Shown here piece by piece: positions 39,347 to 47,172 of a stretch of DNA of 64,000 bases. Position 1 is the first letter of the stretch; each line of letters opens with the position of its first letter. The notes beneath the pieces are model-generated. The model worked only from the letters and a program-made list of their open reading frames with translations. It had not been told where the DNA came from and searched no databases. A program made the position numbers and the translations under genes. Location: the NCBI RefSeq assembly GCF_006542395.2, contig NZ_CP038231.1, positions 1,302,001-1,366,000 of the forward strand, in the 5' to 3' direction. Source of the stretch: Formicincola oecophyllae (lineage in GTDB: Bacteria; Pseudomonadota; Alphaproteobacteria; Acetobacterales; Acetobacteraceae).

Positions 39347-40900
39347 TCAGCTGGTGCGCCAGTCCGTACCCACCAGCGCCACAGTGCGCTTGCCTGCGCT
39401 TTCATCAACCACAATCAGGCCAGCCTGGTCCAAATGGTCCAGCTGTTGGCGCGCCCTGCGCTGTGACAGCGTGCCGTAAATCTCAGCCAGCTTGTCATCA
39501 GGGGGGCATGGCGCGCCCGTCATGGCGGCATGGGCCAGGAACAGGAAAAGTCCTTGGCATTCAGGGGCAATCTTCATGGCCTTGGCGGTGATAGCCTGCC
39601 ATGGGGGTTGTTTGTGCCCTTCATGGGAAATGCCGCTGCGGACCTGGTCCAGCAAAAGCTTGAAGTCATCTAAAGCTGGTATGGCATGGTGGTGCCCTTG
39701 CAGGCGCAGCGCCATGGTGAAGGCTTGGTGCAGGTTGGCCGGGGTGTCCCAAAAGCGCGTCTGGGGGTCATCAAGCAGGTTCTCCACTTCCTGCCACAGT
39801 TCTTGGGGGGGAAGTTCAGCAGGGTGTTCTTGTTCAGTCGGGCCGGGGGCGCGCTGCTGAATGTAGGCGTCCAGCTGGGCGTTGAGGTCTGGCGGGGTGG
39901 CTTTTTCAAACCGCTCCCCCTCCCATGTGGCTGTGTCTGAAGGGGGCACCAGCAAGCTTCCCTGGCCTTGTTGGTCTTGGGCAGGCGCTGGGGCACCGCT
40001 GGGGGCTGCCAGCACAAGGGCGTGCAGTTCCTCAGCGCTGAGGGAGCGTTCGCGCAGGGGCAGCAAGGTTGGTGCGGTGCTTTGGCTGGCCGTCACCACG
40101 GAACCGATGGTGACCATAACGGGGCGCCGTGACAAGGCGGGCCCCAGCCCCATGAACTGGCCACGCGCCAGGTCGCGAAAAGCTTCAGCAGTGCGCCTGT
40201 CCATGCCCAGAAGGTCAGCCGCCCTGACCATGTCAATGTCGAGGAACGTGCGCCCCATGAGGAAATTGGAAGCTTCAGCTGCAACGTTCTTGGCCAGCTT
40301 GGCCAAGCGCTGCGTAGCGATGACGCCAGCTAGGCCGCGCTTGCGCCCACGGCACATCAGGTTGGTCATGGCGCCCAGGGAAAGGCGCCGCGCTTCCTCT
40401 GACGTGTCGCCGCCAGCGGTGGGGGCGAAAAGCTGGGCTTCATCCACCACGACCAGCGCTGGGAACCAGCAGGCGCGCGGCATATCGAACAGCCCGTTGA
40501 GGAACGTCCCAGCCAGGCGTATCTGAGATTCAACCTCGCAATGCTCCAGGTTCAGCACAACGGAGACCCGATGGGCGCGGGCGCGCCTGGCAGCAGCTTG
40601 AAGGTCCTTTTCACTATAAGCGTGGGCATCGATCGTGACGTGGCCATAACGCTTGGCCAGGGAAGTGAAGTCCCCTTCCGGGTCGATGACGACCTGCTGC
40701 ACCATGGCTGCAGTCTGTTCAAGCAGGCGGCGCAGCAAGTGGGACTTGCCAGAGCCTGAGTTGCCCTGGACAAGCAGGCGCGTGGCCAGGAGTTCAGGCA
40801 GGTCCAGCGTGAAGGGTTGGTTCTGTCCGTCCCGCCCCAAAATAACATGGCGCGGGTCTGTTGAGGTGCCAGCTGGGGAGGGGTTCTCAAGCTTGGTCAT
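39347..40900 (-). CDS. HerA/DUF87-like ATP-binding protein
   Basis: A 517-residue P-loop ATPase of the HerA-FtsK superfamily. The DUF87-type start has Walker A LVQGNSGSGKSHLLRRLL followed by VVIDPEGDF; a Walker B reads ALVVVDEAQLFAP, and RGRKRGLAGVIATQRLAKL is the usual sensor region. The C-terminal ~60 residues look like a winged helix (LSQRRARQQLDHLDQAGLI). HerA proteins pump or open DNA, but this subgroup's role in bacteria is not defined. It starts inside the last codons of the flavoprotein gene (ATGA overlap), with GGGGA upstream. No NurA nuclease neighbour is seen. Confidence 0.8.
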   Translation of the reverse strand: MTKLENPSPAGTSTDPRHVILGRDGQNQPFTLDLPELLATRLLVQGNSGSGKSHLLRRLLEQTAAMVQQVVIDPEGDFTSLAKRYGHVTIDAHAYSEKDLQAAARRARAHRVSVVLNLEHCEVESQIRLAGTFLNGLFDMPRACWFPALVVVDEAQLFAPTAGGDTSEEARRLSLGAMTNLMCRGRKRGLAGVIATQRLAKLAKNVAAEASNFLMGRTFLDIDMVRAADLLGMDRRTAEAFRDLARGQFMGLGPALSRRPVMVTIGSVVTASQSTAPTLLPLRERSLSAEELHALVLAAPSGAPAPAQDQQGQGSLLVPPSDTATWEGERFEKATPPDLNAQLDAYIQQRAPGPTEQEHPAELPPQELWQEVENLLDDPQTRFWDTPANLHQAFTMALRLQGHHHAIPALDDFKLLLDQVRSGISHEGHKQPPWQAITAKAMKIAPECQGLFLFLAHAAMTGAPCPPDDKLAEIYGTLSQRRARQQLDHLDQAGLIVVDESAGKRTVALVGTDWRTS

Positions 40901-42219
40901 GGCGTTTCCCCAGGTGGGGTCTGTTGCAGCCAGTGTTTGACGCCTTCTGCGCAGTGATGGGCAGTGGAGAAACACCCTTGCAGAAGGTAGCCCCCTGTGG
41001 GCGCTTCCCAGTCCAGCATCTCCCCACAAGCGAAAAGCCCTGGGGTAGCGCGCAGCATGAGGTTCCTGTCAAGCTGGTCCCATTTCAACCCTCCTGCCGT
41101 TGAGATGGCGCGGTCCAGCGGCTCGGTGGCGGTGAAACGCACAGGCAGGTTCTTAATAGCATGGGCCAGGGCTGTATCTGTGCGGGCGTCAGGTGCGAAC
41201 AGGGCCAGCAGGGAACGTTCAAGGCTGGTCAGCTTCAAGGCCTTGCGCAGCCTGTTGGAGCGGCTCTCACGGGGGCGTTGCGCCTGGAGGCGCTCGAGAA
41301 CGGCTTTGTCCGTCAGGTTAGGGCGCAGGTCAAGGTGCGCCACAGCTTTCGCCGGGGCTGGGCCAGGCTGCGACAGCTGGGCGCGCAGCTGTGGCGTCAA
41401 GGCGTAGAGGGGCCTGCCTTCCCACCCCGCTTTGGTGATGATGATGTCGCCACGCGCCTGTTCCCCAGCAGAGCGCAGTTCAACACCGCGCAGGGTGTCG
41501 CCTTCATGGCGTGCTGTGTCCTCTGGCTGCCAATCAGGCACGAAACCGCAATTAGCTGGCTGGAACGGTGCAATGGCGTTGGCATGGCCCTTGAACAGGC
41601 CTGTCCAGCGCCCGTCACTGCCCAAGCGCGCCCAGCTTCCACCCCCCATGGCCAGAATAGCGGTGCGTGCCAGCATGAGGTGCGGCTCCCCCCCAGGTCC
41701 TTCGAAAAGCAGTTCAAGGCGGGCGCCATCAGGGCGGTTGGGTGGCAAGGGGCTCAACGCCACCAAACGCCGCCTGCCTTCAAAGCGCACCCCTTGGCCT
41801 TCCAGCCTGGAACGCCACGCCCGCAGCAAAGGGGTGGCTTTGGCTGACTGGATGAGGACGCGCCCTGACGTGCCGCTGAAGCTCTCCTCCCCCAATCCTG
41901 CCGCCCAGCTACGCAGGTCCGCTGGCGTGAAGCTCTTCAAGGCAGCCGCCATGAAAGGGGCGCTGCTGCCGTACCGGCTGAGGAAGACCCCCTCAGGTTC
42001 GTCATGGGTGATGTTGAGGCCGCTTTTGCCAGCCATCAGCAATTTGCGCGCTGGCACGGCCATGTGGTCGCACAGAAGGACATCATGGCGGGCAGCACTC
42101 AGCTGTTCAGCGGCAAACAGGCCAGCAGGCCCAGCCCCAACCACAATGGCGGTGTGGACGGCTTCGGGGGGCAGTGCGGAAAAGGCTGGTGATGGTGGAT
42201 TATTCATAGATGTATTCAT
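40897..42219 (-). CDS. BaiN/HI0933-type FAD-dependent oxidoreductase
   Basis: A 440-residue flavoprotein. The FAD motif is AIVVGAGPAGLFAAEQLSAA; the family signature KLLMAGKSGLNITHDEP follows, and the C-terminus GLFACGEMLDWEAPTGGYLL closes the FAD site. HI0933/YhiN-like proteins are conserved but lack a firm substrate. The start at 42219 is an AT-rich site without a clear RBS; an ATG at 42207 is equally possible. It overlaps the downstream ATPase gene by four bases. Confidence 0.87.
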   Translation of the reverse strand: MNTSMNNPPSPAFSALPPEAVHTAIVVGAGPAGLFAAEQLSAARHDVLLCDHMAVPARKLLMAGKSGLNITHDEPEGVFLSRYGSSAPFMAAALKSFTPADLRSWAAGLGEESFSGTSGRVLIQSAKATPLLRAWRSRLEGQGVRFEGRRRLVALSPLPPNRPDGARLELLFEGPGGEPHLMLARTAILAMGGGSWARLGSDGRWTGLFKGHANAIAPFQPANCGFVPDWQPEDTARHEGDTLRGVELRSAGEQARGDIIITKAGWEGRPLYALTPQLRAQLSQPGPAPAKAVAHLDLRPNLTDKAVLERLQAQRPRESRSNRLRKALKLTSLERSLLALFAPDARTDTALAHAIKNLPVRFTATEPLDRAISTAGGLKWDQLDRNLMLRATPGLFACGEMLDWEAPTGGYLLQGCFSTAHHCAEGVKHWLQQTPPGETP

Positions 42220-42280
42220 GGTATATTTTAAAAGGCCATTTAGTTCGGAATTTGAAGGAATTATTTTATGGAATGCGGTT

Positions 42281-42296
42281 GCAAAATTATTTTTGC
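42281..42296. promoter_or_regulatory. Dyad between flavoprotein and HU-like genes
   Basis: GCAAAA-TTAT-TTTTGC is a perfect 6-bp inverted repeat in an AT-rich divergent spacer, about 60-65 bases from each start codon. It could be an operator; no family is assigned. Confidence 0.4.
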
Positions 42297-42360
42297 CATG
42301 TTGAGGTGAAAACCGTCCCGAGGAATTCACTTCGGCACCAATTAACAGTGGAGCATGATC

Positions 42361-42687
42361 ATGTCGACTGCCATCGAGAACATCCTGGTTGAAGCCGTCA
42401 CCGCTGCTGGTGGCACCCTGACTGCGCAGCAGGCTGCAGAAGCCCACCGCAAATATGCTGAACTGTTTGCCGCCCAGCTGGCCCAGCATGGCCTTCTGGA
42501 AGACCGTTACCTCGGTCGTTTCCACGTTTCCGCGCAGAAAGCGTACAAGATGGTCAACCATCTTCCGCACAGCAAGGATTTTGGTAAGGAAATCGAAGTT
42601 CCTGCCTCCAAGCGCTGCGATTTTGACGCTTCCATCGACCTGAAGGAAGTCATCAACGGTCAGACTGCGAAGTTCGGCGTTAAATAA
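42361..42687 (+). CDS. HU/IHF-like DNA-binding protein, divergent
   Basis: A 108-residue basic protein. The C-terminal two thirds match HU/IHF in pattern: LGRFHVSAQKAYKM, then KEIEVPASKRCDFDASIDLKEVING parallels the GKEIxIPAxKxPxFKxxxxLKxxVN of HU (here split to keep it short). The Asn-Pro of the DNA-intercalating arm is replaced by HLPHSKD, and the N-terminal helices differ (ENILVEAVTAAGGTLTAQQA). It probably bends or packs DNA. The start at 42361 follows GGAG at seven bases. A strong terminator 35 bases downstream makes it a single-gene unit, and its codon use looks like that of a highly expressed gene. Assignment rests on pattern, so the confidence is moderate. Confidence 0.6.
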   Translation: MSTAIENILVEAVTAAGGTLTAQQAAEAHRKYAELFAAQLAQHGLLEDRYLGRFHVSAQKAYKMVNHLPHSKDFGKEIEVPASKRCDFDASIDLKEVINGQTAKFGVK

Positions 42688-42721
42688 TCTGTAACCTTCC
42701 TTTGTGAACGGTTAAAGATGA

Positions 42722-42752
42722 CCCCCGCAAAGTGCACTTTGCGGGGGTTTTT
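42722..42752 (+). terminator. Strong rho-independent terminator
   Basis: A perfect 26-base palindrome with arm CCCCCGCAAAGTG and no mismatch, followed by five T. It ends the HU-like gene. Confidence 0.93.
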
Positions 42753-43081
42753 AATTAACGATATACGTCAGGAAAATTCTGTTAATTAATAAATAACATA
42801 ATCAAGCTCAGAACATTAAAAATTAATATGGCCTAAACAGGCGATATAAGAAAAACTGCAGAGATGGCCCTAAGCGAATGGCGGAAATGCGCCAAAAAAG
42901 CGCAATCATCCTCAAAGCCTTTTTGCTGGCGGTCCTTTAATAAATGCCGCGCCTTTAACCATTGCCCGTCTGGTCTGGATTAAAGGGCAGGCTTGCCTTG
43001 TGGGCGCCCAGGTGCAAAAGCAGCAGGAGCTGGACTGGACCCAGGCTGTGATGTGCTCAAGCTGTGTTAAGGAGCTTCCCG
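42753..43081. other. AT-rich intergenic region before panC
   Basis: About 330 bases with no gene. Two TTAATTAA palindromes (around 42751-42758 and 42782-42789) lie 31 bases apart in its AT-rich left part. The right part returns to normal GC and contains the panC ribosome-binding site AAGGAG. Confidence 0.5.
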
Positions 43082-43966
43082 TTGAGTGAGCCTATGAAAC
43101 TGTGCGCTACCATTGAGGATATGCGCCAAACCTTGGCAGCCGCACGCCACAGGCAGCCCCAGGGTACTGTGGGTTTTGTGCCAACCATGGGCAACCTCCA
43201 CCAAGGCCATTTGTCCTTGGTGGAACGCGCGCGCGCTGAAAACGGCCTTGTGGTTGTCAGCCTGTTCGTAAACCCCGTGCAGTTTGACCGTCCTGACGAC
43301 CTGGCCACTTACCCCCGCACGCCTGAGGCAGACTTGGCGCTGCTGGCGCAAGCTGGTGTGGACATTGTGTTCATGCCTCCTGCTGAAGAGCTCTACCCGC
43401 CAGGCTTTGCCACCACCATTGAGGTGGGCGGCGTGGCTGCTGTGATGGAGGGGCCTTCACGCCCAGGGCATTTCAACGGCGTTGCCACGGTGTTGTGCAA
43501 GCTGTTCAACATCGTGGCGCCTGAACGGGCCTATTTCGGCCAGAAGGATGCCCAGCAGGTGGCTGTGGTCAGGCAGATGGTGCGTGACCTCAACATGGAT
43601 GTGGCTATCACCGCTTGCCCCATATGGCGCGAGGGGGACGGCCTTGCCGCTTCCAGCCGCAACTCTCGCCTCTCCCCCCAAGCGCGGGCCCAGGCCCCTG
43701 TGATTCACCAAGCGTTGGAAAGCCTTCAACGTGCTGTGAACCAAGGTGTAGTGGATGTTGCCCTTTTGGAGGGTCAGCTTTCAGCTGCCTTGACTGCTGG
43801 TGGGACGGAAAAAGTCGAGTACGCGACACTGGTTGACCCAACTACCTTCACCCCCTTGGCAGGGCAGCGCCTGCAGCCGGGAAGGCCGGCCTTGGCCTTG
43901 GTCGCAGCCTGGTTTGGGGGGGTACGCCTGATTGACAACAAGATGCTGGAGGTGCCAGCGCGCTGA
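43082..43966 (+). CDS. panC: Pantothenate synthetase
   Basis: A 294-residue PanC that joins pantoate and beta-alanine using ATP. Motifs VGFVPTMGNLHQGHLSL (with the HxGH signature), VSLFVNPVQFD, YFGQKDAQQVAVVRQM and DGLAASSRNSRL are complete. The start is a TTG seven bases after AGGAG; the ATG four codons later is too far from that site. It stands alone, with panB not visible nearby. Confidence 0.94.
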   Translation: MSEPMKLCATIEDMRQTLAAARHRQPQGTVGFVPTMGNLHQGHLSLVERARAENGLVVVSLFVNPVQFDRPDDLATYPRTPEADLALLAQAGVDIVFMPPAEELYPPGFATTIEVGGVAAVMEGPSRPGHFNGVATVLCKLFNIVAPERAYFGQKDAQQVAVVRQMVRDLNMDVAITACPIWREGDGLAASSRNSRLSPQARAQAPVIHQALESLQRAVNQGVVDVALLEGQLSAALTAGGTEKVEYATLVDPTTFTPLAGQRLQPGRPALALVAAWFGGVRLIDNKMLEVPAR

Positions 43967-44118
43967 TGGCGCCCCAAGGCGGATGGCTGATGCGCGCCTG
44001 GTGCAAAGGCCAACGCTGATTGCTGGCCGCCAGGGAGGTTGCTGGGCTATTATAGCGGGGACTGCTGCCCAGGCGGCTTTTCCCACAGGGTTACCTCTTC
44101 ACCGGGAGTGACAACATC

Positions 44119-45264
44119 ATGACGGCATCCACCCCAGTCGTGCCCCGCGGCATTGCTTCCCCCTCCAAATTCATCATTGGTCCTGGCCTTCTGGCCCAGC
44201 TGCCTGATGTGGTGAAGGATTTTGGCACCAACGCCATCATCATCTGCGACCCCTTTATCCTGCCCCATGTGGAGCGGGAGTCCCTGCCAGCGCTGGCCAA
44301 GGCCGGCTTGAAGGGCAGTGTGGAGAAGTTCAACGGCGAATGCTGCGACAGCGAAATCAAACGCCTGAGCGCGCTGGCCAAGGAGCGTGGCGCCAATGTG
44401 GTGGTTGGCGTTGGTGGTGGCAAAACACTTGACACCTCCAAGGCGGTTTCACACGCGCTCAAGCATCCCCTGGTGCTGTACCCCACCATTGCCTCCTCTG
44501 ACGCCCCCTGCATCGCTTTGGCTGTGGTCTACACAGATGAAGGCGCCTTCAGCCATTACCTACACCTGCCGCAGAACCCCAGCGCCGTCATGGCTGACAC
44601 CAGCGTGATCGCAGGCGCGCCTGCGCGCTTCTTCTCAGCTGGCATTGGCGATGCCTTGGCAACCTATTTCGAAGCCCAAGCCTGCTATGATTCAGACGGC
44701 ACCAACCTGCTTGGCAAAAAGCCTTCACGCACAGGCCTCGGCATGGCGCGTCTTTGCTATGACATCCTGCGTGACAATGTGGACAGCGCCATGGACGCCA
44801 TCAGCCGCAATGTGGTCACTGACGCTGTGACCACAACGGTGGAGGCCACCATTTACCTGAGCGGCGTTGGCTCTGAAAGCGGTGGCCTGGCAGCAGCCCA
44901 CGCCATCCATGACGGTATGACGGTGGTGGAGGACATCCACCACGCCCAGCATGGCGAAAAGGTCATTTTCGGCCTGATGTGCCAGTTCGTCCTCGCCAAC
45001 ACCCCGCGTGAAACGGTGGATGAAGTGGTGCGCATTGCCCTGCGCGCTGGCTTGCCGCTGACGCTGCAGCAGCTTGGCTTGAAGAAATTCGTGCCAGCTG
45101 AATGGCGCAAAGTGGCTGAACTGGCCTGCTCGCCAGACGACACCATGGGTAACATGCCCATGAAAATCACCCCTGATGACGTCTACAATGCCATTGTGAC
45201 AGCCAACGTCATGGGGGAGCGTCACATGGCCGCTGCTGGCAAAGCGGTGCCCAAATTGGACTGA
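44119..45264 (+). CDS. gldA: Iron-containing alcohol dehydrogenase, glycerol-dehydrogenase-like
   Basis: A 381-residue group III metal-dependent dehydrogenase. The NAD-binding VVGVGGGKTLDTSKAVSHAL is diagnostic of GldA; metal ligands are the Asp of GIGDALATYFEA, the His of AAHAIHDGM and the His of HAQHGEKVIFGL. GldA oxidises glycerol to dihydroxyacetone with NAD. The ATG follows GGGAG. A terminator after the gene makes it monocistronic. Other diol dehydrogenases of the family are possible. Confidence 0.85.
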   Translation: MTASTPVVPRGIASPSKFIIGPGLLAQLPDVVKDFGTNAIIICDPFILPHVERESLPALAKAGLKGSVEKFNGECCDSEIKRLSALAKERGANVVVGVGGGKTLDTSKAVSHALKHPLVLYPTIASSDAPCIALAVVYTDEGAFSHYLHLPQNPSAVMADTSVIAGAPARFFSAGIGDALATYFEAQACYDSDGTNLLGKKPSRTGLGMARLCYDILRDNVDSAMDAISRNVVTDAVTTTVEATIYLSGVGSESGGLAAAHAIHDGMTVVEDIHHAQHGEKVIFGLMCQFVLANTPRETVDEVVRIALRAGLPLTLQQLGLKKFVPAEWRKVAELACSPDDTMGNMPMKITPDDVYNAIVTANVMGERHMAAAGKAVPKLD

Positions 45265-45295
45265 TCCAGCCCTAGGCCGCTTTGGCAGGCAGCGC

Positions 45296-45328
45296 CCCGG
45301 CTTTTGCATGGCAAGGGCCGGGTTTTTT
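45296..45328 (+). terminator. Terminator after gldA
   Basis: CCCGGC and GCCGGG pair, extended inwards with wobble pairs, and are followed by TTTTTT. Confidence 0.85.
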
Positions 45329-45464
45329 AATTCATCATTTAACGTAGTGAAATCGCCCTAAATAATAAAAGAACTTTGCTTCGGGGTGGTTGTTTGGCAG
45401 CGCCACAGGCTATAACGGTAATTGCACCGGCCTGCTTGCCAGGCCACCAAAAAGGACAGTTGCG

Positions 45465-46772
45465 ATGAGTGAGCACGAAAACAACAAGGCCGCCCCCCAC
45501 GGCCAGCTGCGCGAGATTGGTGGCCATGCCATCCACCCCACCACCCAAATGATGAACTGGGGCTATGACCCTGCCAGCGACCAGGGTTCGGTCAAGGCGC
45601 CGATTTTCCTGGCTTCTACCTTCGTGTTTCCCAGCGCTGAGGCGGGGCGGGACTTCTTCGATTACGTCTCTGGCCGCAAGGAGCCGCCGGCGGGCCACAA
45701 GGCCGGCATGGTCTACGCCCGCTTTAACAACCCCAACGTTCAGTTGGCTGAGGAACGCCTGGCCGTTTACGAAGGCGCTGAGGCGGCTGTGCTGACCTCC
45801 TCAGGCATGTCGGCCATTTCCATGGCGTTGCTGGCCTATTTGGAACCCGGCGATGTCATCCTGCACTCCCAGCCCCTTTATGGCGGCACGGAGACGCTCA
45901 TCACCAAGACGTTGGCGCGCTTCGGCATCAAGGCCGTTGGCTTCCGTGACGGCGTTGACGAGGCCAGCGTCAAAAAAGCTTTTGAGGAGGCCAAGGCTCT
46001 TGGCCCCGTGCGCGTGATTTACGCTGAGACCCCCTCCAACCCCACAGACACCCTAGTGGACATCGCCATGCTGCGCCGCTTGGCTGAGGCGGAAGGTAAA
46101 GCCAACGGTGGCCGCCGCCCCCTGGTAATGGTTGATAACACCTTGATGGGACCGCTGTTCCAGCGCCCGCTCCAGCATGGTGCTGACCTCTCCCTTTACT
46201 CACTCACCAAATATGTTGGCGGCCATTCAGACCTGGTGGCTGGCGCTGTGGTGGGCTCCAAGGAGCAGACCAAACCTGTGCGGCAGCTGCGTGGCGCTAT
46301 GGGTGCCAACACCGACCCCCACACGGCCTGGATGATCACGCGCTCGCTGGAGACGCTGGAGCTGCGCATGACGCGCGCTGCCGAAAACGCCCGCGCCATC
46401 GCTGAACTGCTGAGCAAAAGCCCCAAGGTGGAGAAAGTGCACTACCCAGCTTTCTTCCCAGCTGATTCCAAAGCTGGCCAGGTTTACGCGCGCCAGTGCG
46501 ATGCCGCTGGTTCCACCTTCGCCTTTGACATCAAGGGTGGGCAGGAAGCTGCTTTCCGCTTCATCAACGCGTTGAAGTTCTTCAAGAACGCCGTCAGCCT
46601 TGGTGGTACTGAATCACTGGTTTGCAACCCAGCCAGCACCACCCATTCAGGTGTGCCTAAAGCCGTGCGCGAAAACGCTGGCGTGCTGGACACCACCATC
46701 CGCCTTTCCATCGGCATTGAGAATGAGGCCGACTTGCTGGCTGACTTGGCCCAAGCGCTTGAAGCGGCCTGA
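45465..46772 (+). CDS. PLP-dependent Cys/Met metabolism enzyme (gamma-lyase or gamma-synthase)
   Basis: A 435-residue member of the trans-sulfuration family. The PLP lysine lies in [52 protein letters not shown] and YAETPSNPT are also typical. Reactions in this family include methionine gamma-lyase, cystathionine gamma-synthase/lyase and O-acetylhomoserine sulfhydrylase; motifs alone do not separate them. An N-terminal extension ([20 protein letters not shown]) marks a particular subgroup seen in Alphaproteobacteria. AAGGACAG precedes the ATG. No SAM-riboswitch-like structure was recognised in the leader. Confidence 0.85.
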   Translation: MSEHENNKAAPHGQLREIGGHAIHPTTQMMNWGYDPASDQGSVKAPIFLASTFVFPSAEAGRDFFDYVSGRKEPPAGHKAGMVYARFNNPNVQLAEERLAVYEGAEAAVLTSSGMSAISMALLAYLEPGDVILHSQPLYGGTETLITKTLARFGIKAVGFRDGVDEASVKKAFEEAKALGPVRVIYAETPSNPTDTLVDIAMLRRLAEAEGKANGGRRPLVMVDNTLMGPLFQRPLQHGADLSLYSLTKYVGGHSDLVAGAVVGSKEQTKPVRQLRGAMGANTDPHTAWMITRSLETLELRMTRAAENARAIAELLSKSPKVEKVHYPAFFPADSKAGQVYARQCDAAGSTFAFDIKGGQEAAFRFINALKFFKNAVSLGGTESLVCNPASTTHSGVPKAVRENAGVLDTTIRLSIGIENEADLLADLAQALEAA

Positions 46773-46864
46773 ATGCCGTTGAAGCCCTGAAAGTTGGCTC
46801 GGCCCGGGGGAGGTCCCTAAAGGCAAGCCTCTTAACCAAAGCAGCCAACCTAAGGTGAATACCC

Positions 46865-46894
46865 AGCGCCCCTGCCCTTCAAGGTAGGGGCGCT
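46865..46894 (+). terminator. Hairpin downstream of the PLP enzyme gene
   Basis: AGCGCCCCT and AGGGGCGCT form a perfect 9-bp stem with a 12-base loop. Only GTTCC follows, so termination may be incomplete. Confidence 0.55.
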
Positions 46895-46947
46895 GTTCCG
46901 TATTGGGGCTGTGTTTGGACTGGCATGTGTGCAACAGCATGTTGATA

Positions 46948-46970
46948 AATATGCATTCTAAATGAATATT
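46948..46970. promoter_or_regulatory. NsrR-like operator ahead of norB
   Basis: AATATGCATTC and AAATGAATATT are separated by one base. The second arm read backwards is AATATTCATTT, so nine of eleven positions agree between arms. This 11-1-11 layout resembles the NsrR consensus (AAGATGCATTT, inverted). NsrR is an iron-sulfur repressor released by nitric oxide. A possible promoter (TTGATA at 46942, AATATT at 46965, 17 bases apart) overlaps it, which suits repression. It lies about 200 bases before the norB start. Confidence 0.6.
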
Positions 46971-47172
46971 TCATTCTAAAAGCGTGACAGCGCTCCCGCC
47001 ACTGGCTAGAGGGGGAAGGCTTGCATCCGCAGACAAAGGCCCTGGATGAGGCATGAGGGCCATGGCGTGTTGGCAACCGGCAACGCAGCCCACCAAAAGG
47101 GCATCCAGGGAGCATGTTTCCCCAAGCCCGTTTCTGGCCCGCAACGATGTCACTTTGAGGAGAGGTACTTTC

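Noticed and set aside
45329-45464. Possible SAM riboswitch in the leader of the PLP enzyme gene
   Set aside because: Only a short GCCTG...CAGGC hairpin is visible; the conserved SAM-riboswitch cores I know are absent.
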